DNA of 64,000 nt from an uncultured Oscillospiraceae bacterium (GTDB lineage: Bacteria; Bacillota; Clostridia; Oscillospirales; Oscillospiraceae): assembly GCA_947629915.1 (NCBI GenBank), contig CANRFN010000002.1, forward strand, positions 55,732-119,731, given 5' to 3'. The notes beneath the pieces were generated by a model. The model did no database searches, was not told the origin of the DNA, and saw nothing but the letters and a program-made list of their open reading frames with translations. Both the position numbers and the translations under genes were made by a program. Positions 1-7,258 of this stretch are shown piece after piece (the first letter of the stretch is position 1; the number at the start of each line of letters is the position of its first letter).

Positions 1-1
1 C

Positions 2-1453
2 ACCCTCCGGGAGGTGTTGGCCGGCACGGTGCTGTTTCTCCTCCTGCCGGAGCGGTTTCTGGAGCGGCTGGAGTCCCTCACCCGGCAGGAGACCTCGGAG
101 GAAGAGGAGCGGCAGGTACGCCGGTTTGCCGCCCGCCGGTTGGGAGACACCGCCAGGGCCTATCAGGAGGCGGCGAGACAGCTGGAGGGGGCGTTTCCCG
201 CGCAGAAGGGCGAAAAAGACGCCGCCCGCATCTGGGAGCGGGCGGCGGAGCGGGTGTGTACCCGGTGCAGGCTGAAGGAGCGGTGCTGGCAGCGGGAGTA
301 CCAGGCCACCCGCAGTGCCCTCACGGACGCCCTGGCGCCCATGGAGGAGCGGGGCGTGGGAAAACCGGAGGACTTCCCGCCCCGGTTTGTGCAGCAGTGC
401 GTCCGCTTTGAGACCTTCCTGGACGCCGCCAACGGGGAGTTGGCCGCCCTCCGGCAGAGACGGGCCTTTCAGAGCCGGATCCAGGAGAGCCGCAGTGCGG
501 TCTGCGCCCACTACGGGGAGCTGGCCCGGGTGCTGGAGAAGACCTCCGCGGAGCTGGCGGCGGAGCCAGCCCTGGACATCCGGCGGCAGCGGCTTGTGAA
601 GCAGCGGCTCACGGCCCTCGGCATGCGGGGCAGCTGCACCGTGTATCAGGACGGGTACGGCCACCTCCAGGTGGAGGCCGCCGGCGCCGGGGCGGACAAG
701 CTCTCTACGCCGGCACAGGTGGGGGTGCTGGAGGAGCTGCTGCAGTGCCCCCTGGAGGTGGCGGAGTCCAGCCGGGAGAAGGTGAAGCTCTCCCAGCGGG
801 AGGCCCTGTCTCTTCTGGCGGGGGCCGCCGGGGCAGACCGGGCGGGCTCTCCCGTGAGCGGGGACACCGGGGCCTGGTTCAAGCTGGACAGCGGCCTTGT
901 GAACTTCCTGCTCTGCGATGGAATGGGCAGCGGCAGCGCCGCCCGAGGGGACAGCGCTGCCGCAGTGCAGCTGTTGGAGCGGTTTTTGCGGGCGGGCAGT
1001 GAGCCGGAGGAGGCCCTGCGCACCGTGGGGGCCGCCCTGGCCCTCCGGGGGGAGGGACAGGGCGGCTTTACCACCGTGGACCTCTGCCAGGTGGACCTGT
1101 ACAGCGGCACCTGCCGGGTGTACAAGCTCGGGGCCGCCCCCACCTACATCCGCCGGGGCGGGGAGGTGTCCACCTTGGCGGGGAGCGCCTTGCCGGCGGG
1201 GCTGGCGGACGGCACCCCGGACTGTTTCTCGGTGCAGCTGCGGGCCGGGGACTGCATCCTCCTGGTGAGCGATGGCGTCACCGGCAGCGGGGGAGACCGC
1301 TGGCTCATGAGCATGCTGGCCGACTTCGATGGCGTCTCCCCCCGGGAGCTGGCGGGGCGGCTGCTCACCGAGTCCAGCCGCCGCACCGGCGCTGCGGACG
1401 ACCGCACCGTGATCGTGGTCAAGCTGGAGAGCCGGGAGGAGAAGACCAGTTAG
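2..1453 (+). CDS. spoIIE: Stage II sporulation protein E, C-terminal part (5' end outside window)
   Basis: The reading frame is open from base 2, so the gene starts upstream of the window. The visible 483 codons begin with a hydrophobic stretch (AGTVLFLLLP), which fits the end of the SpoIIE membrane domain. A long helical linker follows with a Cys cluster (CTRCRLKERC). The last ~200 residues form the PP2C-type phosphatase domain, with the metal-binding DGMGSG motif, KLGAAPTYIRR and SDGVTG. In the family SpoIIE dephosphorylates SpoIIAA to release sigma-F in the forespore. The 3' end overlaps the convergent WYL gene by four bases. The family call is firm; only the amino terminus is missing. Confidence 0.93.
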   Translation, partial: TLREVLAGTVLFLLLPERFLERLESLTRQETSEEEERQVRRFAARRLGDTARAYQEAARQLEGAFPAQKGEKDAARIWERAAERVCTRCRLKERCWQREYQATRSALTDALAPMEERGVGKPEDFPPRFVQQCVRFETFLDAANGELAALRQRRAFQSRIQESRSAVCAHYGELARVLEKTSAELAAEPALDIRRQRLVKQRLTALGMRGSCTVYQDGYGHLQVEAAGAGADKLSTPAQVGVLEELLQCPLEVAESSREKVKLSQREALSLLAGAAGADRAGSPVSGDTGAWFKLDSGLVNFLLCDGMGSGSAARGDSAAAVQLLERFLRAGSEPEEALRTVGAALALRGEGQGGFTTVDLCQVDLYSGTCRVYKLGAAPTYIRRGGEVSTLAGSALPAGLADGTPDCFSVQLRAGDCILLVSDGVTGSGGDRWLMSMLADFDGVSPRELAGRLLTESSRRTGAADDRTVIVVKLESREEKTS

Positions 1454-2367
1454 GAGGTCTCATGCGTCTCCGGCACCCCCAGGGCCCGCTGCCGCTGCAG
1501 CCGGTCCCGGATCTTGTCCAGGAAGGCCGGCGGGTCCGTCACCTGCAGCATGGGGCCGAAGGAGAGAATGCGGATCACCATCTCCGTCTCGTCCTCTGCC
1601 CGATACCGGAGGGTGCAGCGATAGAGGTCCTCCTCCAGCTGCACCGTCTCCTTCTCCAGGTGGGAGAAGTGGAGCAGCACCCGCTCCAGGGCGTTGCGCT
1701 GGTCTTTCAGCAGGAAGGTGACGCTTCTGCCCTCAGGCCGTTTCGTGGGTGGAGACAGCGGTGCCTCGGGATCAGCCAAAGCACACTCCAGGATGCGGGC
1801 CATATTCAAGGTGCGGCCGGGAATCAGGAGGCGGAACTTGTCGTCCTTGGGGGAGTACTCCAGATTGCTGGGTACCGCGGTCCAGCGCTGCCAGTGCCCG
1901 TTGGCGGCCCGGTATTTCACATGGAGAGGCCGCTGCTCCCGGACGGCCTGGAGGGCGGTGCGGAAGTGGGCGATGTAGGCGGGATCTGTCCAGGGGTCTC
2001 CGTCTGCCGCCTGGTCTGCCACGGCGATGTCCGTGGGATTGTACAGGGGCTCCACGTCCTCCAGACCAGCATCGTCCACATCGAAGAGGGCGATCCGGGG
2101 GTCCTGGAGCAGGGCCTTTAGCCAGCGCTTTTCCAGGAGGGTGAGGGGCATGCTGGGCGTCCTTTGAATGGGGGTGGTGTAGTCTTTCCGGAGCAGCTGC
2201 CACTTCTCCTGTTGCAGCTTGGCGGGGATGGTGAGGTTGCTCTCCCCGAAGGCCAGCTCCTGGACCAGATCGTTGAGCCGCTTCCGGGTTAAGGTGCGGT
2301 CCACCGCCTCGGAGAGGATGGCGGAGACCACCTGGTAATAGGTGCCGTAGATCTCATGAAAGAGCAT
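1450..2367 (-). CDS. WYL-domain protein B (regulator of the Ro-like/ncRNA island?)
   Basis: A 305-residue protein. The core LHVKYRAANGHWQRW...PSNLEYSPKDDKFRLLI resembles a WYL ligand-sensing domain in the middle, followed by a C-terminal extension. No clear N-terminal HTH is visible, so it may act with its neighbour. I chose the ATG at 2367 because GGAGGG lies 8 bases upstream of it; the ATG at 2382 overlaps that ribosome site. The start overlaps the end of the upstream WYL gene by 14 bases, so the two are translationally coupled. WYL proteins are often transcription factors sensing nucleotides or nucleic acids, and the pair sits next to a structured-RNA array. That role is inferred. Confidence 0.75.
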   Translation of the reverse strand: MLFHEIYGTYYQVVSAILSEAVDRTLTRKRLNDLVQELAFGESNLTIPAKLQQEKWQLLRKDYTTPIQRTPSMPLTLLEKRWLKALLQDPRIALFDVDDAGLEDVEPLYNPTDIAVADQAADGDPWTDPAYIAHFRTALQAVREQRPLHVKYRAANGHWQRWTAVPSNLEYSPKDDKFRLLIPGRTLNMARILECALADPEAPLSPPTKRPEGRSVTFLLKDQRNALERVLLHFSHLEKETVQLEEDLYRCTLRYRAEDETEMVIRILSFGPMLQVTDPPAFLDKIRDRLQRQRALGVPETHETS

Positions 2368-3601
2368 GGTCTGTCCCTCCATACAGCGCCTCCAGGGCGG
2401 CGAAATCGTTCCAGAAGGTGCGCTCCACCTGGGGATTGCTGCACTCCAGAGACTGGATGCTGCCCAGGAAGCTCCGGAGCCAGGGGATCAGCTCCTCGGC
2501 GCCGTACACGTCCGCGGTGAAGAGGCGGGTGAGGGGGTCTACTGCCTCCACCTTGCCGCAGCGCCTCTCCCGCTCCAGCCGCTGCAGGATGTACTCCTGT
2601 CCCGGCTGCACCCGGACGGTGCAGGCGATGTGCTCCAACGCCGGCCAGCCGTTGGTGCTCACCCCCCAGAGGTGCTGCGCCTGCTCTTCCGCCGCGGCTT
2701 TCCGCTCTCGCCAACGGGGCTCCTCCTCCAGCACCTGTACGTCCTGGACGTTGTCCGCCCGGATGGCCCGGAGGCGGCTTTCCCGGGGCTTCACGGCCAG
2801 CAGGTACTGCCGGCCGGTCTGGATGTTCCAGAGAATGCGCACCGGGAAGACCTGCTGGGTGTTGGCCGAATCGCTCTTCCAGGAGGGCAGGGTGAGCTCC
2901 ACAGCCCGGTGCCGGCGGATGGCGTCCAGAAGGGTGCAGAGGATGTCGCTGTCCAGGGCGTGGAGGATGTAGTGGTGCTTGAACCGGAAGGGCTGGTCTG
3001 GATTGCCCAGCCGCTGGAGGAGAAAGGAGCCCACCACACCCAGGGGGGAGGCCTCCGAGAAGAAGGACACCGCATCCCGCCAGCGCCCGAGGTCCACGCC
3101 GGTGTCCGGGGCCCGGCGGTACAGCACCGTGCGGCCCGCCTTCTCCGAGACCGCTAGGCCCAGGGCCTCATACTCTTTCAGCTTCTTGCGAAGAGTGGAC
3201 TCGTCCAGGTGCAGGGGGTCCTGGAAGTCCGCCAGGTAGCGGTCCTCAATGGCGTCCAGCAGCTCCCCGGAGGTGTGCCCCTCCTCCACATCCAGCAGGT
3301 CCAGCAGCAGGAAGTGGAGGGTGATGTCCCGGTCTGTAAAGCTGCAGGCGCGGAAGGCCTGGTACAGGGGGTTGTGGGGGATCTGCCGGCTGTCTACCGA
3401 GAGAAAGACCTTCCGGCCGTCCTGGTCCTGCCGCCAGCACATGTACTCCCCCAGCCAGGAGGCGATGCGGCGGCGCTCGTCATCGTACGTGCGGGCGCTC
3501 TTGCCGGCAAAACCGGTGCGGGTCTTGAGGCCGTACACCAGAAAGCTGCGCATGGTCTCCCGGGTGTTCTGAAAGTCCTTGATGAGCTCCTGATACGCCA
3601 T
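2354..3601 (-). CDS. WYL-domain transcriptional regulator A
   Basis: A 415-residue protein. Residues ~1-130 look like a helical, winged-helix-type N-terminal region (DESTLRKKLKEYEALGLAV lies near residue 145). Residues ~225-300 carry a WYL-like core (HRAVELTLPSWKS...QQVFPVRILWNIQTGRQYLLAV). A WCX-like C-terminal domain follows. The start ATG at 3601 has AAAGGGGG upstream. It is the first gene of a two-gene operon with WYL protein B. It is transcribed away from the tandem RNA units and Ro-like gene, the usual position for a controlling regulator. The palindromes in the two promoter blocks at 3732 and 5175 are candidate operators, but this is inference. Confidence 0.8.
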   Translation of the reverse strand: MAYQELIKDFQNTRETMRSFLVYGLKTRTGFAGKSARTYDDERRRIASWLGEYMCWRQDQDGRKVFLSVDSRQIPHNPLYQAFRACSFTDRDITLHFLLLDLLDVEEGHTSGELLDAIEDRYLADFQDPLHLDESTLRKKLKEYEALGLAVSEKAGRTVLYRRAPDTGVDLGRWRDAVSFFSEASPLGVVGSFLLQRLGNPDQPFRFKHHYILHALDSDILCTLLDAIRRHRAVELTLPSWKSDSANTQQVFPVRILWNIQTGRQYLLAVKPRESRLRAIRADNVQDVQVLEEEPRWRERKAAAEEQAQHLWGVSTNGWPALEHIACTVRVQPGQEYILQRLERERRCGKVEAVDPLTRLFTADVYGAEELIPWLRSFLGSIQSLECSNPQVERTFWNDFAALEALYGGTDHALS

Positions 3602-3643
3602 GAAAGGGCCCCCTTTTCTCGTTTGAATGGCATCACTGGGTGC

Positions 3644-3672
3644 AGCATAGCACAGTTACGCCGCCGGGACAA
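3644..3672 (-). promoter_or_regulatory. Promoter of the WYL operon
   Basis: On the minus strand TTGTCC (3667-3672), a 17-base spacer and TATGCT (3644-3649, preceded by TG as an extended -10) sit about 45 bases upstream of the WYL A start. Moderate match to a housekeeping promoter. Confidence 0.5.
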
Positions 3673-3731
3673 GGACCTGGCAGTTCCAAAAGCTGCCCGA
3701 AGTGCCTGGACAGTTTCCCGATGCCGCCGGG

Positions 3732-3777
3732 TTCGCAGCTTTTTTTCCTGGATTCCCCGCCCGGGATCTGCTATCCT
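3732..3777 (+). promoter_or_regulatory. Duplicated promoter/palindrome block, copy 1 (drives RNA units 1-3)
   Basis: A block of about 43 bases (TTCGCAGC, a T-tract, CCTGGAT, a CCCCG/CCCGGG imperfect palindrome, ATC, then TGCTATCCT) that is nearly identical to 5175-5218. TGCTATCCT reads as an extended -10 (TATCCT 3772-3777), with transcription predicted to start near 3784. The T-tract may act as an UP element. Both copies precede a cluster of the same structured RNA module, so a shared promoter with an operator is the simplest reading. No good TTGACA -35 is present, which suggests activator dependence or another sigma factor. Confidence 0.6.
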
Positions 3778-3835
3778 GTGGCTTGCAAAGGGAAGCCGAT
3801 GTCCGATGCCCCCGCGAGGGGGTGCCCCGGTGCCC

Positions 3836-3947
3836 GTCCTCCTCCCGAAAGGCACGAACAGCAGCCATAATGCACCTGACTGGTAATCAGACCGCGGCGG
3901 CGGAGACAATCCGCGTGCTGCTCGCAATTGGGTGCCTTGGGGAGGGC
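3836..3947 (+). ncRNA. Y-RNA-like structured unit 1
   Basis: The ends pair: GTCCTCC (3836-3842) with GGAGGGC (3941-3947), extendable by two pairs, and AAGGCAC (3849-3855) with GTGCCTT (3932-3938). An asymmetric internal loop lies between the two helices. Directly above the upper helix on the 5' side is the conserved bulge GAACAGCAG (3856-3864). The variable head (3867-3929) can form its own hairpins. The same arrangement recurs in four further units with compensatory changes. Class assignment as Y-RNA-like rests on this architecture and on the adjacent Ro-like gene, not on a database match. Confidence 0.75.
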
Positions 3948-3990
3948 GGCCATCGGGCGGGCTGCGCAGCCCTTTGCACGGGGAATCCCG

Positions 3991-4071
3991 CGTCTTCGGA
4001 AAAGCACATACAGCAACCAACGGTTGTTTCTTGCTAAACAAATCCTAACTTTTTGTGCTTTGGAGAAGACG
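3991..4071 (+). ncRNA. Y-RNA-like structured unit 2
   Basis: CGTCTTC (3991-3997) pairs with GAAGACG (4065-4071). AAAGCAC (4001-4007) pairs with GTGCTTT (4055-4061). Relative to unit 1 the upper stem has changed G-C to A-U on both strands, which is a true compensatory change. The conserved bulge reads ATACAGCAA (4008-4016). The head contains TTGTTT/AAACAA as a 6-bp hairpin. This is the shortest unit, at 81 nt. Confidence 0.75.
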
Positions 4072-4096
4072 GCGATGCGCTATGGGGACCCGGAAC

Positions 4097-4180
4097 CTGT
4101 CTTCTGTAAAGGCACAGACAGCAACCCCTTCATGATTCTCTTGAAAAGAATGCATCCAGCGTGCCTTGGGGGGAAGACAG
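4097..4180 (+). ncRNA. Y-RNA-like structured unit 3
   Basis: CTGTCTTC (4097-4104) pairs perfectly with GAAGACAG (4173-4180). AAGGCAC (4109-4115) pairs with GTGCCTT (4161-4167). The conserved bulge is AGACAGCAA (4116-4124), and the head holds an ATTCT/AGAAT hairpin. The unit ends 36 bases before the start of the DUF4085-like gene, so it also forms the leader of that gene. Confidence 0.75.
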
Positions 4181-4216
4181 ATTGCCACAGACTACCACGA
4201 GCGGGAGGTGTTGCCC

Positions 4217-5170
4217 ATGCGGTTCTACACGAAAGATTGGTACGACCTGATGCAGCACCAGGACTACACTACCTGCGCCAGGGAGATCCCGGACAAGGTG
4301 TACACCGAGGCCGAGATCCGCTCTCTCTTCCGGGAGAGGTTGGCATCTGAGATCCAGCGGGACCGGTTGGATTACGACACGCCCCCGTGTTTCCCGGACC
4401 TCGCAGACCAGCTGCGGCCGGAGCACTGGAACCCGGAGGACTGGCTGATCTTCCCGGCTGGGGAGGACTTGCCGCCCCGGCATCCCACCTCCCCGGAGGA
4501 GGTGGCCGCCCAGTGGGAGCGGGACAGGCGGGCGGCGGAGGAGGCCTTTGCCAGCCGTCCTCCCTTTGACCCCGCCGAGACGGAGCGCTGGTTCCGCGCC
4601 CTGTACCGGGCTAGGCTGCGGGACGCAGACCGGCACTACCCGGCCTGGGTGTGTGTGCAGGTGGACCGGCGGCTGTTGGCCCTGGACCTGCTGCCGGAGG
4701 GCGTCTATCAGAAGCTGCAGATCGAGGAGGCGGAGAACCGGAAGGCCTTTGAGGCAATCGAGCGGGCGGCAGAGGAAGAACTGAGCCGGCAGCCCATCCC
4801 GGACGACATCACCGCGGCCTTCCAATTCCACGATGCCTCCCTGCTCTCCTTCCGAAAGCGGGGCCGGGACTATGAGATGCGCCTCCGGAAAGACGGCGGC
4901 TGGTGCGGGGACGATGTGACGCCCTATAGCAAGGTACTCTTCCGCGATGCCGTCCTGTTGGAGCGGGAAAAGAGCCTGGTGCCCCGGACCATGCGAGACG
5001 CGGACGGGACGCTCTCCTCCAACTGCACCTTCCTGTATCACGAGCTGTATGCCGGCCCGGACGGCTACGAGGTCCACATGCTCTTTGCCACAGCCGGGCG
5101 GAGCGGCCTGGCGTACTGCACGGTCCGCTGCGGCTATATCGCCTTTCAGGACAACGTCCCGATGCCGTAG
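4217..5170 (+). CDS. DUF4085-like protein between the two RNA clusters
   Basis: A 317-residue soluble protein. The start is ATG 4217, with GGGAGGTG six bases upstream. The frame is open further 5', but that part is the structured RNA. The N terminus MRFYTKDWYDLMQ resembles DUF4085 proteins, which have no known activity. The middle is Glu/Arg-rich and helical. The C-terminal third (FQFHDASLLSFRKRGRDYEM and onward) looks like a separate beta-rich domain. No catalytic motif is recognised. It is embedded between RNA units 3 and 4, so it may be co-transcribed with cluster 1 and could serve the same Ro-like system. That is inferred from position only. Confidence 0.65.
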   Translation: MRFYTKDWYDLMQHQDYTTCAREIPDKVYTEAEIRSLFRERLASEIQRDRLDYDTPPCFPDLADQLRPEHWNPEDWLIFPAGEDLPPRHPTSPEEVAAQWERDRRAAEEAFASRPPFDPAETERWFRALYRARLRDADRHYPAWVCVQVDRRLLALDLLPEGVYQKLQIEEAENRKAFEAIERAAEEELSRQPIPDDITAAFQFHDASLLSFRKRGRDYEMRLRKDGGWCGDDVTPYSKVLFRDAVLLEREKSLVPRTMRDADGTLSSNCTFLYHELYAGPDGYEVHMLFATAGRSGLAYCTVRCGYIAFQDNVPMP

Positions 5171-5174
5171 CGGC

Positions 5175-5218
5175 TCGCAGCTTTTTTCCTGGATCCCCGG
5201 CCGGGGATCTGCTATCAT
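5175..5218 (+). promoter_or_regulatory. Duplicated promoter/palindrome block, copy 2 (drives RNA units 4-5 and Ro-like gene)
   Basis: Near-identical to 3732-3777. Here the central element is a perfect 18-base palindrome, GATCCCCGG/CCGGGGATC (5192-5209), followed by the extended -10 TGCTATCAT (TATCAT 5213-5218). It begins five bases after the DUF4085 stop codon. The palindrome is a candidate operator for the divergent WYL regulators. Confidence 0.6.
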
Positions 5219-5272
5219 TCCGTCCACAGAGCGCAGACGCCGGATCTCCTGCACGGGGACACCTGGAGCGTT

Positions 5273-5386
5273 GTCTTCCCATCGGAAGGGCACGAACAGC
5301 AACCTGATGTTGGAGGACCGAGAGACCGCAGATGCGGACCCCGTGTCCGCCGGATGGTCTCTTCTTGACGGTGCCTTGGGGAAGAC
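5273..5386 (+). ncRNA. Y-RNA-like structured unit 4
   Basis: GTCTTCCC (5273-5280) pairs with GGGAAGAC (5379-5386). AAGGGCAC (5286-5293) pairs with GTGCCTT (5371-5377) with one bulged G. The conserved bulge is GAACAGCAA (5294-5302). The head forms a long arm: AGAGACC with GGTCTCT, and inside it GCGGAC with GTCCGC. Confidence 0.75.
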
Positions 5387-5441
5387 GAACACCGGTCCAG
5401 ACCGCGCTGCGCTTTGTACATTGGGGAGTCATCTCCGCCAC

Positions 5442-5563
5442 CTGTCTGCCTGGAAAGGCCCAAACAGCAGCCCATTTCATCATTCCATTTTTATGGGTTC
5501 CCGCGGTAGGCCGCAGCAATGCCCGTATTGTTGTCCGCAGTTGATGGGCCTTGGGGCAGACAG
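5442..5563 (+). ncRNA. Y-RNA-like structured unit 5
   Basis: CTGTCTGCC (5442-5450) pairs perfectly with GGCAGACAG (5555-5563). AAGGCCC (5455-5461) pairs with GGGCCTT (5546-5552). Both helices differ from units 2-4 at matched positions on the two strands (GTCTTC to GTCTGC, CAC/GTG to CCC/GGG), strong evidence that the RNA fold is selected. The bulge AAACAGCAG is kept. The unit ends 31 bases before the Ro-like start codon. Confidence 0.78.
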
Positions 5564-5594
5564 AGATTTCCAGAAGAAAAGGAGAGGTATTACT

Positions 5595-7055
5595 ATGATG
5601 TTGCTTGAGGCACTGCGTCAGGAGTCCAACTGGACCCGCACGGAAAACGGAGCGCTTACGAATGCAAGTACGCTCTCCAACTGCCTGGACCTCTTCGCCA
5701 GCATCGGCGCCCTGCACCACGGCCAGGAGGAGGACATCTGCTGGCGGTTTGCTGCGGCCTACGCGGAAAACCCGGACCTCGCCATGAAGACCCTCTTTTA
5801 CGCCCGGGACATCCGGGGCGGACTGGGGGAGCGGCGGGTGTTCCGGGTGATCCTCCAGTGGCTGGCCTCCCATCGGCCCGATTCTGTCCGCAAGAATATC
5901 GGGCTGATTCCGGAGTACGGCCGGTGGGACGACCTGTTGCCCCTGTTGGACACGGACTGCGAGGAGGCGGCGCTGGACTGCATCCGGGCGCAGCTGGAGA
6001 AGGACCGGGAGGCCCTGGACCAGGAGGGACAGTCTGTGTCCTTGTTGGCCAAGTGGCTGCCCTCGGTGAACGCCAGCAGCGCGGCCGCCGCCCAGCAGGG
6101 AAAGAAGATCGCCCGGGGCCTCCACCTCCGGGAGAGGGAGTACCGGCAGCTGCTCTCGGCCCTCCGGGAGCGGATCCAGATCGTGGAGAACAACCTGCGC
6201 ACCCGGGACTACACCTTCCCGTATGAGGCGGTGCCCTCCAAGGCCATGCTCAAGTACCGGAAGGGCTTTTGGAGAAACGATCAGGCCCGGTATGGGGAAT
6301 TCCTGAAGCGGGTACAGCGGGGAGAGGCCGCGATGCACACGGACGCCCTGCAGCCCTACGACATTGTCCGCAAGTGCCTGGATCGGATCCCCCCGGAGGA
6401 GATCCTGTCCCTGGACACCGCATGGAAGGCCCTGGAGGACTTCACAGACGGCAGCAATGCCCTGGCGGTGGTGGACGGGTCCGGCTCCATGTACGGCTGC
6501 GACCTGGTGCCCATCGCGGCGGCGGTGTCCCTGGGCCTGTACTTTGCCCAGCACAACCAGAGCGCCTTCCATAACCACTTTATCACCTTCTCCGAGCGGC
6601 CGCAGCTGGTGAAGGTGCTGGGGGACAACATCTGGGAGCAGGTGCGGTACTGCATGGGGTACAACGAGGTGGCCAACACCAATCTGGCGGCCGTCTTTGA
6701 CCTGATCCTCCAGGCGGCGGTGAAGCACCACATCCCCCAGGAGGAGATGCCCGCCCGGCTGTACATCCTCTCCGACATGGAGTTTGACGCCTGCGTGAGA
6801 GACGGGGACCAGACCAACTTCGACTACGCCAAGGCGCAGTTTGCCAAGGCCGGCTACGCCCTCCCGGAGGTGGTGTTCTGGAACATCGCCAGCTGGAACC
6901 GGCAGGTCCCGGTAACCCGGAATGAGCAGGGGGTGGCGCTGGTCTCCGGCTTCAGCCCCCGGCTCTTCCGGCAGCTGGCTGGCGGAATCGCCGATCCCTA
7001 CGCCGTCATGCTGGAGATCCTGGGCCAGGAGCGGTATGCCGCGATAACGGCGTAA
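5595..7055 (+). CDS. Ro60-like protein (DUF2828/TROVE-like HEAT repeats plus vWA domain)
   Basis: A 486-residue protein. I chose ATG 5595, with GGAGAGG 7 bases upstream; the frame is open far 5' but that part is RNA unit 5. Residues ~1-270 are alpha-helical and contain NGALTNASTLSNCLDLFASI and a KTLFYARDIRGGLGERR motif, typical of DUF2828, a Ro/TROVE-like fold. Residues ~285-480 form a von Willebrand A domain with the MIDAS motif DGSGSMYG (~residue 293) and SDMEFD (~residue 392). Ro proteins bind Y RNAs and misfolded RNAs on their HEAT ring and link them to exonucleases. The five structured RNAs immediately upstream are the obvious candidate ligands. Family assignment is good; RNA binding is inferred. 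Confidence 0.8.
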   Translation: MMLLEALRQESNWTRTENGALTNASTLSNCLDLFASIGALHHGQEEDICWRFAAAYAENPDLAMKTLFYARDIRGGLGERRVFRVILQWLASHRPDSVRKNIGLIPEYGRWDDLLPLLDTDCEEAALDCIRAQLEKDREALDQEGQSVSLLAKWLPSVNASSAAAAQQGKKIARGLHLREREYRQLLSALRERIQIVENNLRTRDYTFPYEAVPSKAMLKYRKGFWRNDQARYGEFLKRVQRGEAAMHTDALQPYDIVRKCLDRIPPEEILSLDTAWKALEDFTDGSNALAVVDGSGSMYGCDLVPIAAAVSLGLYFAQHNQSAFHNHFITFSERPQLVKVLGDNIWEQVRYCMGYNEVANTNLAAVFDLILQAAVKHHIPQEEMPARLYILSDMEFDACVRDGDQTNFDYAKAQFAKAGYALPEVVFWNIASWNRQVPVTRNEQGVALVSGFSPRLFRQLAGGIADPYAVMLEILGQERYAAITA

Positions 7056-7071
7056 AGGAGTTTGGCCATAG

Positions 7072-7115
7072 AGCTGCACCGTGTTCCCTCTGGGGGAGCG
7101 CGGTGCAGCTTTTTC
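7072..7115 (+). terminator. Rho-independent terminator of the Ro-like transcript
   Basis: AGCTGCACCG (7072-7081) pairs perfectly with CGGTGCAGCT (7101-7110), followed by TTTTTC. It closes the RNA units 4-5/Ro-like transcript. Confidence 0.88.
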
Positions 7116-7198
7116 TCATTCATAGGGCGGGGGCGGCGTTTTCCTCCGATCGGATTGCCGGCGTCCGGACAAAAGACGGAAACTGCCCGTTTCGGGTC

Positions 7199-7227
7199 TT
7201 GCTTTTTGGGAGAAAATCCCCTAGAAT
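7199..7227 (+). promoter_or_regulatory. Promoter of the 7259-9651 operon
   Basis: TTGCTT (7199-7204), a 17-base spacer and TAGAAT (7222-7227), about 30 bases before the coiled-coil gene. It makes the downstream operon a separate transcription unit from the Ro-like gene. Confidence 0.55.
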
Positions 7228-7258
7228 GGGAGCGAGTGAGACCGCGGGAGGGGAGAAC

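Noticed and set aside
3673..3720. GTGCCTGGACAG and GGCAG/CTGCC pairing before RNA cluster 1, considered as a sixth Y-RNA-like unit
   Set aside because: It lacks the ACAGCA bulge and the paired AAGGCAC/GTGCCTT arms, and lies upstream of the promoter block.
3740..3777. Sigma-54 promoter in the duplicated block
   Set aside because: The GG-N10-GC spacing of -24/-12 elements is not met; the extended -10 reading fits both copies better.
5387..5441. TTGTACATTGGGGAG between units 4 and 5, similar to a 3' arm
   Set aside because: No matching 5' arm is present, so at most it is a remnant.
4947..7055. A 702-residue open frame ending with the Ro-like gene
   Set aside because: The first 216 codons run through the DUF4085 gene in another frame, the promoter block and RNA units 4-5. 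The ribosome site and family homology place the start at 5595.
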